Assembly (NCBI GenBank): GCA_900548615.1
Contig: URKW01000012.1
Location: forward strand, 1 to 31,513
Length of the DNA: 31,513 bases
Source: an uncultured Eubacteriales bacterium
Lineage (GTDB): Bacteria; Bacillota; Clostridia; Oscillospirales; Oscillospiraceae
Direction of reading: 5' to 3'
Part shown: positions 1 through 7,985 of the stretch, one piece after another
How the letters are laid out: every line of letters starts with the position of its first letter
Numbering within the stretch: the stretch's first letter is position 1
Position numbers and translations under genes: made by a program
Notes under the pieces: generated by a model
Databases searched by the model: none
The model's input: only the letters and a program-made list of their open reading frames with translations
Told to the model about the DNA's origin: nothing

Positions 1-32
1 TAATGGTGCTGTGAAAGCCCAGATGGATGCTA

Positions 33-49
33 CGGCAGCATAGCTGCCG
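33..49. repeat. short perfect hairpin
   Basis: CGGCAGC and GCTGCCG form a 7-bp stem around a 3-base ATA loop. No U-tract follows on either strand, so it is not a simple terminator. Its role is unknown; it may belong to the 3' region of a gene lying before the window. Confidence 0.4.
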
Positions 50-61
50 AGATCGACACTA

Positions 62-87
62 AAAATATGCCACTGGCATATTTTCTT
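62..87. terminator. probable bidirectional terminator
   Basis: AAAATATGCC and GGCATATTTT form a 10-bp stem with a 3-base loop; the A/T ends of the stem supply a short U-run in either direction. It probably closes a gene lying before the window. The stem is AT-rich, so strength is uncertain. Confidence 0.45.
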
Positions 88-93
88 AACGTG

Positions 94-150
94 TCGCCCC
101 TCTCCGTCCTCGCTGCGCTCGGCCACCTCTCCCAAAGGGAGAGGCAAGGA
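94..150. repeat. partial palindromic intergenic repeat
   Basis: The segment holds CCTCTCCC-AAA-GGGAGAGG (126-144), preceded by a CCCTCTCCGTC arm and a C/G-rich linker. Its composition and layout resemble the larger element at 1207-1331, so I read it as a fragment or relative of the same dispersed family. It contains no gene. Confidence 0.55.
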
Positions 151-199
151 ATATTCGCGCGGTAAGAAGTGCGACGTTCAATTTGCTTGAAAAAGCAGA

Positions 200-243
200 T
201 AAAACAAGAACAGGCACAGCGGATTACCCTACTGAGCCTGTTC
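200..243 (-). terminator. candidate terminator of the HD hydrolase gene
   Basis: GAACAGGC (208-215) and GCCTGTTC (236-243) pair perfectly over a 20-base loop. Read on the minus strand, the stem is followed by TTGTTTTATC, a loose U-rich tail. It lies about 50 bases beyond the stop of the minus-strand gene at 295. The loop is large for an intrinsic terminator, so the call is tentative. Confidence 0.4.
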
Positions 244-294
244 CCTGTCTCAAGCAGCCCGCCCAACGGGCGGCACTCCTTTTTTATGAAAGGT

Positions 295-879
295 TTACAG
301 CGCGGCCATGGCCTCGTTGATGCTTGCCTCGCAGCTGCGCATGGCCAGGATGGTCTTTTCCATCAGCTCCTCCAGCGTCCAGCCCAGACGCTCCGCGCCG
401 GTGGTGATCACGTCGCGGGAGCAGCCGGCGGCGAACTTCTTGTCCTTGAACTTCTTCTTCAGGCTGCTGACTTCCATGTCCATCACGCTCTTGCTGGGGC
501 GCATCCGGGCGGCGGCGCCGATCAGACCCGTCAGCTCGTCGGCGGCGAACAGCACCTTTTCCATCTCATGTACCGGCTCCACGTCGCACACCAGACCGTA
601 GCCGTGGCTGCACACCGCGTGAATCAGGTCGGCATCGCAGCCCGCCTTTTCCAGCAGCTCCGGAGCCTTCAGGCAGTGCTGCTCCGGCCACATCTCAAAG
701 TCGATGTCGTGCAGCAGTCCGGCGGTGGCCCAGAAATCCGCGTCCTCGCCGAAGCCCAGCTCGTTGGCGTACCAGCGCATCACGCCCTCCACGGTCAGTG
801 CGTGCTGGATATGGAACGGCTCGTGGTTGTACTCCTTCAATGCCGCCAGAGCGGCGTCCCGACTGATAACTTCCTTCAT
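295..879 (-). CDS. HD-domain phosphohydrolase
   Basis: A 194-residue soluble protein of the HD superfamily, metal-dependent phosphohydrolases acting on nucleotides or phosphoesters. The ligand set is visible: an early His (H26), the HD pair in LLHDID (H57-D58), H92 in CSHGYG and D114 in FAADEL. The length fits the small stand-alone HD proteins common in Clostridia, whose substrate is usually unknown. The start has a good ribosome binding site (AAGGAG about 9 bases upstream), and a TTGCAT-17-TACAAT promoter lies at 936-964. The gene is alone in its transcription unit. The family assignment is firm; the substrate cannot be inferred. Confidence 0.85.
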   Translation of the reverse strand: MKEVISRDAALAALKEYNHEPFHIQHALTVEGVMRWYANELGFGEDADFWATAGLLHDIDFEMWPEQHCLKAPELLEKAGCDADLIHAVCSHGYGLVCDVEPVHEMEKVLFAADELTGLIGAAARMRPSKSVMDMEVSSLKKKFKDKKFAAGCSRDVITTGAERLGWTLEELMEKTILAMRSCEASINEAMAAL

Positions 880-903
880 TGCGGCAATCTCCTTTTTGTG
901 TAT

Positions 904-926
904 TTTCGGCGCGAAAGCGCCTGAAA
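904..926 (-). other. hairpin at the 5' end of the HD gene transcript
   Basis: On the minus strand TTTC-A-GGCGC, loop TTTC, GCGCC-GAAA gives a 9-bp stem with one bulged A. It begins only a few bases after the expected start of transcription (about 929). No U-run follows, so it would sit at the very 5' end of the mRNA, perhaps protecting it, or it may be the weak end signal of the small gene upstream. Confidence 0.4.
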
Positions 927-935
927 TGATGCCCT

Positions 936-964
936 ATTGTATCACGGGCCGCCGCATTATGCAA
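936..964 (-). promoter_or_regulatory. sigma-A promoter of the HD hydrolase gene
   Basis: Minus strand TTGCAT (959-964), 17-base spacer, TACAAT (936-941). The -35 box overlaps the last codons of the minus-strand gene ending at 957. Expected transcription start is near 929. Confidence 0.75.
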
Positions 965-1172
965 GAGCGTTTTCCAGCACCCGCAGGACTTCCTGCATGT
1001 GCCGCAGTTCCTCCCGCAGCAGTGTTTGATACACCGGCGGGGCAGGCGCGGCGGGTGTGACCCGTGCGGGAGCGGCGGCGCTACCGCGGGCCTCCGGGTA
1101 GGGGTTCTCCTGCGGGTTGACCCGCTTCCAGACCTGATCGTATTTGCGGTAGTCGTAAAGCTCGTTGTCCAT
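957..1172 (-). CDS. small hypothetical protein, 71 aa
   Basis: I do not recognise this protein with confidence. It starts with an acidic, aromatic stretch (MDNELYDYRKYDQVWKRVNP), has an Ala/Pro-rich middle (about residues 28-44) and ends in a predicted amphipathic helix containing LLREELRHMQEVLRVLENAL. There is no signal peptide or membrane segment. I chose the ATG at 1172 because AAGGAGGT lies at ideal distance before it; the frame is open further upstream but without a good site. The N-terminus recalls the start of some clostridial ferritin-like proteins, and the final helix could be the remnant of such a bundle, but that is only an impression. No convincing promoter was found. Confidence 0.6.
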   Translation of the reverse strand: MDNELYDYRKYDQVWKRVNPQENPYPEARGSAAAPARVTPAAPAPPVYQTLLREELRHMQEVLRVLENALA

Positions 1173-1206
1173 AGTGACCTCCTTTCCGGGGAAGTGTTTC
1201 GCAGCC

Positions 1207-1331
1207 AAAGCCTCCCCTGTGTAAGGGGAGGTGGCAACGCGAAGCGTTGACGGAGGGGTTGTCGATCAAGGGGTTATCCCCTCAGTCAGCCTTACGGCTG
1301 ACAGCTCCCCTTGCAACAAGGGGAGCCTTAA
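1207..1331. repeat. compound palindromic intergenic repeat (MITE/REP-like)
   Basis: About 125 bases made of successive hairpins: CCTCCCCT/AGGGGAGG (1211-1231), CAACGC-GAA-GCGTTG (1235-1249), GTCAGCC/GGCTGAC around 1286-1302, and GCTCCCCTTG-CAA-CAAGGGGAGC. The ends form an imperfect terminal inverted repeat (AAGCCTCCCC and GGGGAGCCTT). No reading frame is evident inside. From memory, repeats of this composition are numerous in Oscillospiraceae genomes; no name is claimed. Confidence 0.75.
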
Positions 1332-1415
1332 ATTGCAGCGTCCTCGATAGGCCGCCATGTATGCCCATTCCCTCCCCGTGACATACTATGCCATGAGCGC
1401 CGCTGCCGCCACCCG

Positions 1416-1444
1416 TTGACACGCTGGACAAAACCCCCTATAAT
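1416..1444 (+). promoter_or_regulatory. consensus sigma-A promoter of the Rrf2 gene
   Basis: Perfect TTGACA (1416-1421), 17-base spacer, TATAAT (1439-1444). Transcription should start near 1451, which rules out translation from any codon before about 1455 and supports the ATG at 1479 or 1482. Confidence 0.9.
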
Positions 1445-1478
1445 GGTGAAAAAAGCGGAAAGGACAGGGCGTATCGGT

Positions 1479-1919
1479 ATGATGATCTCAACGAAGGGGC
1501 GCTATGCGCTGCGGGTGATGGTGGACTTGGCGGAGCACCGGGAGGAGGGCTATATCCCCCTGCGGACGGTGGCCCAGCGGCAGGGCATCAGCCAGAAGTA
1601 TCTGGAGAGCATCATGACCACCCTTTCCAAGGCGGGGTTCGTGGACGGTACCCACGGCCGGGGCGGCGGCTATCGCCTTGTCCGTTCACCGGAGGAGTAC
1701 CACGTCGGGCCGCTTCTGCGGGCCATCGAGGGGCCGCTGGCCCCGGTGCAGTGCGTGGAGGACGCGGCGCAGCCCTGCGAAATGGCGGACGGGTGCCGTA
1801 CCCGTGCGTTGTGGCAGGGGCTGGATCAGGTGATCCGGGACTATCTGGACAACGCCACGCTGGCCCAGCTGATGGTGGAGGGAAAAGACGAAGCTTTTTT
1901 GGAACAAACGGCGAAATAA
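1479..1919 (+). CDS. Rrf2 / IscR-like transcriptional regulator
   Basis: A 146-residue Rrf2-family winged-helix protein. The start MMISTKGRYALR is typical of the family and lies downstream of the mapped promoter; ATG 1482 is an equal alternative. The HTH and wing cover roughly residues 10-70, with GISQKYLE as the recognition segment and GxxGGYRL as the wing. Three cysteines (QC-x7-C-x5-C, about residues 92-106) sit where IscR-type members bind a [2Fe-2S] cluster. The next genes are smsC-smsB, so the likely role is to sense Fe-S status and control cluster assembly. That is inferred from family and position. Its stop codon abuts the promoter of smsC. Confidence 0.88.
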   Translation: MMISTKGRYALRVMVDLAEHREEGYIPLRTVAQRQGISQKYLESIMTTLSKAGFVDGTHGRGGGYRLVRSPEEYHVGPLLRAIEGPLAPVQCVEDAAQPCEMADGCRTRALWQGLDQVIRDYLDNATLAQLMVEGKDEAFLEQTAK

Positions 1920-1920
1920 A

Positions 1921-1949
1921 TTGATTTTCCTTATATTATCTGGTATAAT
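1921..1949 (+). promoter_or_regulatory. sigma-A promoter of the smsCB operon
   Basis: TTGATT (1921-1926), 17-base spacer, TATAAT (1944-1949) with an extended -10 TGG before it. It begins one base after the rrf2 stop codon, so smsCB has its own start in addition to any read-through. Confidence 0.85.
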
Positions 1950-1959
1950 ATTTCAAGTT

Positions 1960-1984
1960 TGTCAAAATAGCTCTTTTTCTGACA
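1960..1984 (+). promoter_or_regulatory. candidate operator (imperfect dyad) in the smsCB leader
   Basis: TGTCA (1960-1964) and TGACA (1980-1984) form an inverted repeat, with the arms extended by A/T bases, just after the -10 box and over the expected start site. A repressor bound here would block initiation. Binding by the adjacent Rrf2 protein is a guess from position. Confidence 0.4.
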
Positions 1985-2027
1985 GAAAATGCCGGTTCTG
2001 CCGGTTTAATTTGAGGAGGAAGATTCC

Positions 2028-2768
2028 ATGCTGGAATTGAAACATATTTCCTATCGCGTGTCCACGCCGGAGGGTGACATGGATATCATCAAGGATATCT
2101 CCATCACCATTCCCGACCATCGCCTGATGGTGTTCACCGGCCCCAACGGCGGCGGCAAGACCACGCTGGCCAAGATCATCATGGGTCTGGTGCAGCCCAC
2201 CAGCGGCCAGATCTTCTATAACGGCGAGGATATCACGGGCCTGTCCATCACCGAGCGGGCCAAAAAGGGCATCAGCTACGGCTTCCAGCAGCCGCCCCGC
2301 TTCAAGGGCATTACCGTCCATGATCTGCTGCTGCTGGCGGCGGGCGAGGAAAAGCTCAGCAAGGATCGCTGCTGCGCGTATCTGACCAAGGTGGGCCTGT
2401 GCGCCAACGATTACCTTGACCGGGAGGTGGACGTGTCCCTGTCCGGCGGCGAGGTGAAGCGTATCGAGATCGCCACCATTCTGGCCCGCCACAGCGACCT
2501 GATGATCTTCGACGAGCCGGAGGCCGGTATCGACCTGTGGAGCTTCGCCCGCCTTACCGAGACCTTTGAGCAGATCCATCAGGAGGGCAAGGCCACCATG
2601 ATCATCATCTCCCATCAGGAGCGGATCATCCGCCTGGCGGACGAGATCGTGGTCATCGCGGGCGGCCAGATCGCCCACCGGGGCAACACGGACGAGGTGT
2701 TCCCCTTGATCCTGGCGGACACGCTGGGCGGCTGCCCGGTGATTGAGAGAAAGGAGGCGTCCCTGTGA
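2028..2768 (+). CDS. sufC: SufC-like Fe-S assembly ATPase (SmsC)
   Basis: A 246-residue ABC-type ATPase that powers the scaffold for Fe-S cluster assembly in the cytoplasm. Walker A GPNGGGKT (38-45), signature SLSGGEVKR (137-145), Walker B with LMIFDEPEAGID (158-169) and switch His196 are intact. The SGGEVKR signature and short length match SufC rather than a transporter. The start ATG has GAGGAGGA eight bases before it. It overlaps the next gene by 4 bases (GTGA), so the two proteins are probably made in equal amounts. Only a SufB-like partner follows; no SufS, SufU or SufD gene is here. That is the layout of the two-gene minimal SMS system of anaerobes. Confidence 0.92.
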   Translation: MLELKHISYRVSTPEGDMDIIKDISITIPDHRLMVFTGPNGGGKTTLAKIIMGLVQPTSGQIFYNGEDITGLSITERAKKGISYGFQQPPRFKGITVHDLLLLAAGEEKLSKDRCCAYLTKVGLCANDYLDREVDVSLSGGEVKRIEIATILARHSDLMIFDEPEAGIDLWSFARLTETFEQIHQEGKATMIIISHQERIIRLADEIVVIAGGQIAHRGNTDEVFPLILADTLGGCPVIERKEASL

Positions 2769-3694
2769 TTACCGAGATCGACGCGAAGCTGTTGGAAAAG
2801 ATCGCCGACCTGACCGGCAAGCCGGTGGGCGCTTTCAATATCCGCAAGGACTCCGGGTGCGAGGCACGCCAGTCCACCGAGCATATCGAAATATCGCCCC
2901 GCGAGGACGGCAAGGCCGGTATCGACGTGAAGTTCAAGCCCGGCACCAAAGGCGAGAAATGCTATATCCCTGTCATCATCAGCAAGACCGGCGTCAGCGA
3001 GCTGGTGTTCAACGATTTCTATGTGCCCGACGACTGCGACGTGGACATCGTGGCAGGCTGCGGCATCCACAACTCCGGATGCAACGAGAGCCGCCATGAC
3101 GGCATCCACACCTTCCACATCGGCAAAAACAGCCGCGTGCACTACATCGAGAAGCACTACGGCGAGAAGGACGCCGGACAGACCGGCGGCAACATCATGA
3201 ACCCCAAGACCGTGGTGTATCTGGGCGAGAATTCCACCATGCAGATGGACACCATTCAGATCCGGGGCATCGACTCCACCAAGCGGGAGACCGATTTCTT
3301 CTGCGAGGCCGGCAGCGAGGTGGTGGTCACCGAGCGTCTGCTGACCCACGGTGACCAGATGGCCGAGAGTGATATGACCATCCAGCTCAACGGCGACGAC
3401 GCCAAGGGCCGGGTCATCTCCCGCTCTGTGGCGCAGGATCGTTCCCATCAGGTGTTCCACCCGGTGATGGTGGGCAACGCCAAGTGCTTCGGCCATGTCC
3501 AGTGCGACTCCATCATCATGGGCGAAGCGAAGATCGAGTCCATCCCCGCCATTACCGCCAACTCCACCGAGGCGCAGCTGATCCACGAGGCGGCCATCGG
3601 CAAGATCGCCGGCGACCAGCTGTTGAAGCTGGAGACGCTGGGTCTGACGGAGGAGGAAGCCGAGGACACCATCCTGAAGGGCTTTTTGGCCTGA
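2765..3694 (+). CDS. sufB: SufB/SufD-like Fe-S scaffold protein (SmsB)
   Basis: A 309-residue SufBD-core protein, the scaffold partner of the ATPase before it. It is much shorter than E. coli SufB because the N-terminal extension is missing. The C-terminal core is recognisable: QCDSIIMG holds C247, equivalent to the essential Cys of SufB, and IHEAAIGK holds H274-E275, equivalent to the SufB His-Glu pair. A Cys-rich loop GCGIHNSGC lies at 98-106. Translation begins at a GTG inside the smsC stop (GTGA overlap). A strong terminator follows. I infer an obligate SmsC-SmsB complex controlled by the upstream Rrf2 regulator. Confidence 0.9.
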   Translation: MITEIDAKLLEKIADLTGKPVGAFNIRKDSGCEARQSTEHIEISPREDGKAGIDVKFKPGTKGEKCYIPVIISKTGVSELVFNDFYVPDDCDVDIVAGCGIHNSGCNESRHDGIHTFHIGKNSRVHYIEKHYGEKDAGQTGGNIMNPKTVVYLGENSTMQMDTIQIRGIDSTKRETDFFCEAGSEVVVTERLLTHGDQMAESDMTIQLNGDDAKGRVISRSVAQDRSHQVFHPVMVGNAKCFGHVQCDSIIMGEAKIESIPAITANSTEAQLIHEAAIGKIAGDQLLKLETLGLTEEEAEDTILKGFLA

Positions 3695-3727
3695 CGCACA
3701 CCCCGTAAATAGAGTGAGAAAGAGAAG

Positions 3728-3757
3728 AGAGCGTCCCGGCGGGACGCTCTCATTTTT
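3728..3757. terminator. strong, probably bidirectional terminator
   Basis: AGAGCGTCCC-GGC-GGGACGCTCT is a perfect 10-bp stem, followed by CATTTTTATG on the plus strand and by a CTTCTCTTTCTC tail on the minus strand. It separates the convergent smsB and activase-like genes. Confidence 0.85.
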
Positions 3758-6700
3758 ATGCCATATTCTTCTTCGCTGCCGACAGCATCAGCTTGATGCG
3801 GTTCAGCTGGTTTACCTCGCTGGCGCCGGGGTCGTAGTCCACGGCGGCAATGTTGGCCTGGGGATAGGCGGCCTTCAGCGCCTTGATGACGCCCTTACCC
3901 ACCACGTGGTTGGGGAGACACGCGAAGGGCTGGATGCACACGATGTTGGGTACCCCCTCCGTCAGCAGCTCCGCCATCTCGCCGCACAGGAACCAGCCCT
4001 CGCCGTACTGGTTGCCCAGCGACAGGAAGGGCTTGGCAAGGTCGGCAATATGCGCCATAGGCGTGGGCGGGTCGAAGCGGCGGCTGGCCTTCAGAGCTTC
4101 TACCGCGGGCTTGCGGACGGCCGCAATGCCGTCGGTACCCACCTTGGCCAGCAGGCTGGACGTCCAGCCGGTGCCCAGATAGTCGTGCTTGTAGCTCTGC
4201 TGATAGATGCACTCGATCAGGAAGTCGGTGAGATCGGGCACCACCGCCTCGGCGCCCTCCTGCTCCAGTAGGTCGACTAAGTAGTTGTTGGCAAGGGGCA
4301 TGTACTTCACCAGAATCTCCCCCACGATGCCCACACGGGGCTTGCGGAGACTCTCGTTCAGGGGCAGGGCGTCGAAATCCGCCACGATGCCCCGGCAGAT
4401 GCCGCCGTAGGTATAGCCGGTCTTTTCTCCCATGGCGTAGGCAATGGCGATATCCCGCCACTTGGTGTGGAGGGCGTTGGCGGAGCCGGGGACGGCCTCG
4501 TAGGGCCGCGTGCGGTACAGGCACCGCATGAGAAGATCGCCGAAGGTCAGCTGCCGCAGAGCAGCCAGCAGCATGGCGGGAGAGACACGGAAGCCCTCGT
4601 TCTTTTCCATGCCGTTGGCGTTCAGGGAGATGACGGGAATGTGGCTCAGTCCCGCCTTGTCCAGGGCACGGCGGATAAAGGCCACGTAGTTGCTGGCCCG
4701 GCAGCAGCCGCCCGTCTGGGTCATGATGAGAGCCAGCTTGTCGGTGTCGTACCGGCCTGACAGCACCGCCTCCATCAGCTGTCCCACCGACAGGATAGAG
4801 GGATAGCAGGCGTCGTTGTTGACGTACTGCAAGCCCACATCCACCGCTTTCCGGGTGGCGTTGTTCAGAATCTCCACATGGTAGCCGTGGCGGCGGAACA
4901 CCGGCTCGATGACATCAAAATGGATGGGGGACATCTGGGGCGCCAGAATGGTATAGCCCTGCTCGAACATCTCTTTTGTGAACTCCGTGCGGTGGTAATC
5001 CAGCGGCACGGGTCGGGCGCAAATATTTTGTTCACGCCGCATGTTCATGGCGGCCAGCAGACTGCGGACACGGATACGGGCTGCGCCCAGATTGTTCACC
5101 TCGTCGATCTTCAGCACGGTATAGAGCTTGTTGCACTTCTCCAGGATCTCACATACCTGATCGGTGGTGACGGCGTCCAGTCCGCAGCCGAAGGAGAACA
5201 GCTGCACCAGCTCCAGATCGTCCCGTCTGCCCACGAACTCCGCCGCCGCGTACAGCCGGGAGTGGAACACCCACTGATCCACCACCCGCAGAGGACGCTG
5301 GGGCGGCGTGTCCAGCGGCAGGCTGTCCTCGGTGAATACGTACAGGCCGTAGGAGGCGATCAGCTCCGGAATGCCGTGGTTGATCTCCGGGTCGATGTGG
5401 TAGGGCCGTCCCGCCAGCACCACGCCCCGCTTGCCGCTTTGCTCCATTTCCGCAAGACGGCGGCGGCCCTCGGCGCGAATGTCATCCTTGGCCCGGCGCT
5501 GCTCGGCCCACGCGGCACGGGCGGCGGCGCGAACCTCGGCGGCGGGGATACTCCACACGTCCCGGCACAGCTTCACCAGCCGATCCTCCGCCGTTTTCTC
5601 GCTGGTAAAGGCGATGAAGGGCCGGATGTACCGCACCTGTCCAGTGGTGATGGCCTCTACGTTGTTTTTCAGGTTCTCGGGATAGGACACCACCATGGGG
5701 CAGTTGTAGTGGTTCTGGGCGTCCTTCGTCTCCTGATACTCATAGAACACGCAAGGGTGGAAAATCGTGGTGATTCCGTGCTGCACCAGCCACTCCACGT
5801 GGCCGTGGGCCAGCTTGGCGGGATAGCACTCCGACTCGGAGGGGATGGACTCCATGCCCATCTCGTAGATGGCGCGGGTGGAGAAGGGCGACACCACCAC
5901 CCGGAAGCCCAGCTGCCGGAAAAAGGTGGCCCAATAGGGGAAGTTTTCGTACAGGTTCAGCACCCGCGGAATACCGATGACGCCGCGCTTGGCTTCATTT
6001 TCCGCAAGCGCCGGATAGTCGAACAGCCGCTGCCGCTTATAGGCCATCAGATTGGCGCCCGGCTGGGCGGCGTTGGGGTTCTTCACCCGCTTTTCGCAGC
6101 GGTTGCCGGAGATGTACCGGCCGCCGTCGGAGAAGGTATTCACCGTCAGCAGGCAGTTATTTTCACATCCGCCGCAGCGGGCAGTCTTGGCGGTGTAGGT
6201 CAAGGCGGCGATGTGGGCAAAGTCCAGCGTCTCGGTGGGCTGGCCGTGATAGCGGTCACGGGCGATCAGCGCCGCGCCGAAGGCACCCATCAGGCCGGAG
6301 ATATCGGGACACACCGCCTCAGCCCCGGCGATACGCTCGAAGGCCCGCAGCACGGCCTTGTTGTAGAAGGTACCGCCCTGCACCACGATGTGATGGCCCA
6401 GCTCCCGGGCGTCGGCCAGCTTGATGACCTTGAACAGCGCGTTCTTGATGACGGAGTAGGCAAGGCCGGCGGAAATGTCCGACACCGCAGCGCCCTCCTT
6501 CTGGGCCTGCTTCACGTTGGAGTTCATGAACACGGTGCAGCGGGTGCCCAGATCCACCGGATGCCGGGCGAACAAGGCCTCGTCGGCGAACTGCGCCGCC
6601 GTGAAGCCCAAGGAATTGGCAAAGTTTTCCAGAAATGAGCCGCAGCCGGAGGAGCAGGCCTCGTTCAGCATGACGCTGTCCACCGTGCCGTTTTTCAGAC

Positions 6701-7985
6701 GGATGCACTTCATGTCCTGCCCGCCGATGTCCAGCACGCAGTCCACCTGCGGATTGAAAAACGCCGCTGCCGTGGTGTGGGCGATGGTCTCCACCTCGCC
6801 CTCGTCCAGATGGAAGGCGGCCTTCAGCAGCGCTTCACCGTAGCCGGTGGAGCAGGAGCGGGCGATGCGGGCCGTGGGCGGCAGCAGCGTTGCCAGCTGC
6901 GCCATGGCGGCCATGGCGGTCTTGATGGGGCTGCCGCTGTTGTTGGCGTAGTACGACCACAGCAATTGGCCGTCAGCGCCGGTCAGCGCCAGCTTGGTGG
7001 TGGTGGAACCGGCGTCGATGCCCAAAAAGCAGTCGCCCCGGTAGTCGGCAATGTCGCCCTTTTCCACCACCGCGTGGGCGTGGCGGGCGCAGAACGCGTC
7101 ATACTCCACTCTGTCGGCGAACAGCGGCGGCAGCCGCTTGATCTCGAACGCCATGGTGACGCCCTGTGCCAGCCGGTCGATCAGCTCGCCGATGGGCTGC
7201 GCCGCCGCGTTCGCTTCCGTCTCCAGCGCCGCACCCATGGCGGCGAACAGGTGGGAGTCGTCGGGATCCACGATGTTTTCGGTTGTCAGCTTCAGCGTGC
7301 GGATAAAGGCCTTTTTCAGCTCCGGCAGGAAGTGCAGCGGCCCGCCCAGAAAGGCCACGCAGCCCCGGATGGGCTTGCCGCAGGCAAGGCCGGAGATGGT
7401 CTGGTTCACCACCGCCTGAAAGATAGAGGCGGCCAGATCGGCGGTGGTAGCGCCCTCGTTGATGAGGGGCTGAATATCGGTTTTGGCGAACACGCCGCAC
7501 CGGGCGGCGATGGTGTACAGCTCCCTGTAGTCCGCCGCCGCGTCGTTAAGCCCCTTGGCGTCGGTTTGCAGCAGGGCGGCCATCTGGTCGATGAAGGAGC
7601 CGGTGCCGCCGGCGCACACGCCGTTCATCCGCTCCTCCAGACCGCCGGTGAAGTAGATGATCTTGGCGTCCTCGCCGCCCAACTCGATGGCTACGTCCGT
7701 CTGGGGATAGCGCTGCTCCAGCGCCGAGGCCACCGCCACCACCTCCTGAACAAAGGGAATGTCCAGCGCCCGGCCCAGATTGATGGAGCCGGAGCCGGTG
7801 ATGGCGGGCGTCAGGGCGCAGTCACCCAGCGCTTCGCGAGCCTCACGCAGCAGCGCCGCCAGCGTCTGCTGGGTGTGAGCCTGATGGCGGCGATAGTCGC
7901 CGTAGATGATGTTGTCGTTTTCGTCCAGAACCACCAGCTTCACGGTGGTGGAGCCAATGTCGATACCGGCGCGATAGGTTTTCAT
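3756..7985 (-). CDS. 2-hydroxyacyl-CoA dehydratase activase-like protein, double ASKHA, 1409 aa
   Basis: A very large cytoplasmic protein of the family annotated as acyl-CoA dehydratase activase or BadF/BadG/BcrA/D-type ATPase. Two ASKHA ATPase domains follow each other: residues about 5-255 (GIDIGSTTVKL, GGEDAKI, C124 in CAGGTGS, C163 in RCGVFAK) and about 320-580 (GIDAGSTTTKL, GGQDMK, C444/C448 in CSSGCGS, C483 in RCTVFMNS). In HgdC-type activators the two Cys positions ligate a [4Fe-4S] cluster at the dimer interface, so one chain could supply two cluster sites. Then come a Cys cluster (C604, C607, C611, C630), a DUF2229-like region (about 668-890) and a long HgdB-like C-terminus. Such proteins are widespread in anaerobes but their substrate is not established. 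No dehydratase genes lie nearby. The start has GGAGGG 13 bases upstream. Confidence 0.88.
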   Translation of the reverse strand: MKTYRAGIDIGSTTVKLVVLDENDNIIYGDYRRHQAHTQQTLAALLREAREALGDCALTPAITGSGSINLGRALDIPFVQEVVAVASALEQRYPQTDVAIELGGEDAKIIYFTGGLEERMNGVCAGGTGSFIDQMAALLQTDAKGLNDAAADYRELYTIAARCGVFAKTDIQPLINEGATTADLAASIFQAVVNQTISGLACGKPIRGCVAFLGGPLHFLPELKKAFIRTLKLTTENIVDPDDSHLFAAMGAALETEANAAAQPIGELIDRLAQGVTMAFEIKRLPPLFADRVEYDAFCARHAHAVVEKGDIADYRGDCFLGIDAGSTTTKLALTGADGQLLWSYYANNSGSPIKTAMAAMAQLATLLPPTARIARSCSTGYGEALLKAAFHLDEGEVETIAHTTAAAFFNPQVDCVLDIGGQDMKCIRLKNGTVDSVMLNEACSSGCGSFLENFANSLGFTAAQFADEALFARHPVDLGTRCTVFMNSNVKQAQKEGAAVSDISAGLAYSVIKNALFKVIKLADARELGHHIVVQGGTFYNKAVLRAFERIAGAEAVCPDISGLMGAFGAALIARDRYHGQPTETLDFAHIAALTYTAKTARCGGCENNCLLTVNTFSDGGRYISGNRCEKRVKNPNAAQPGANLMAYKRQRLFDYPALAENEAKRGVIGIPRVLNLYENFPYWATFFRQLGFRVVVSPFSTRAIYEMGMESIPSESECYPAKLAHGHVEWLVQHGITTIFHPCVFYEYQETKDAQNHYNCPMVVSYPENLKNNVEAITTGQVRYIRPFIAFTSEKTAEDRLVKLCRDVWSIPAAEVRAAARAAWAEQRRAKDDIRAEGRRRLAEMEQSGKRGVVLAGRPYHIDPEINHGIPELIASYGLYVFTEDSLPLDTPPQRPLRVVDQWVFHSRLYAAAEFVGRRDDLELVQLFSFGCGLDAVTTDQVCEILEKCNKLYTVLKIDEVNNLGAARIRVRSLLAAMNMRREQNICARPVPLDYHRTEFTKEMFEQGYTILAPQMSPIHFDVIEPVFRRHGYHVEILNNATRKAVDVGLQYVNNDACYPSILSVGQLMEAVLSGRYDTDKLALIMTQTGGCCRASNYVAFIRRALDKAGLSHIPVISLNANGMEKNEGFRVSPAMLLAALRQLTFGDLLMRCLYRTRPYEAVPGSANALHTKWRDIAIAYAMGEKTGYTYGGICRGIVADFDALPLNESLRKPRVGIVGEILVKYMPLANNYLVDLLEQEGAEAVVPDLTDFLIECIYQQSYKHDYLGTGWTSSLLAKVGTDGIAAVRKPAVEALKASRRFDPPTPMAHIADLAKPFLSLGNQYGEGWFLCGEMAELLTEGVPNIVCIQPFACLPNHVVGKGVIKALKAAYPQANIAAVDYDPGASEVNQLNRIKLMLSAAKKNMA

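Noticed and set aside
255..290. Plus-strand terminator CCGCCC-AAC-GGGCGG followed by TTTTTT
   Set aside because: The stem is only 6 bp and the T-run begins several bases away. No plus-strand gene precedes it inside the window, so it could not be supported as a feature.
1416..1478. Longer N-terminus for the Rrf2 protein
   Set aside because: The upstream codons coincide with the -35 and -10 boxes of a perfect promoter, and the resulting extension is unlike any Rrf2 protein.
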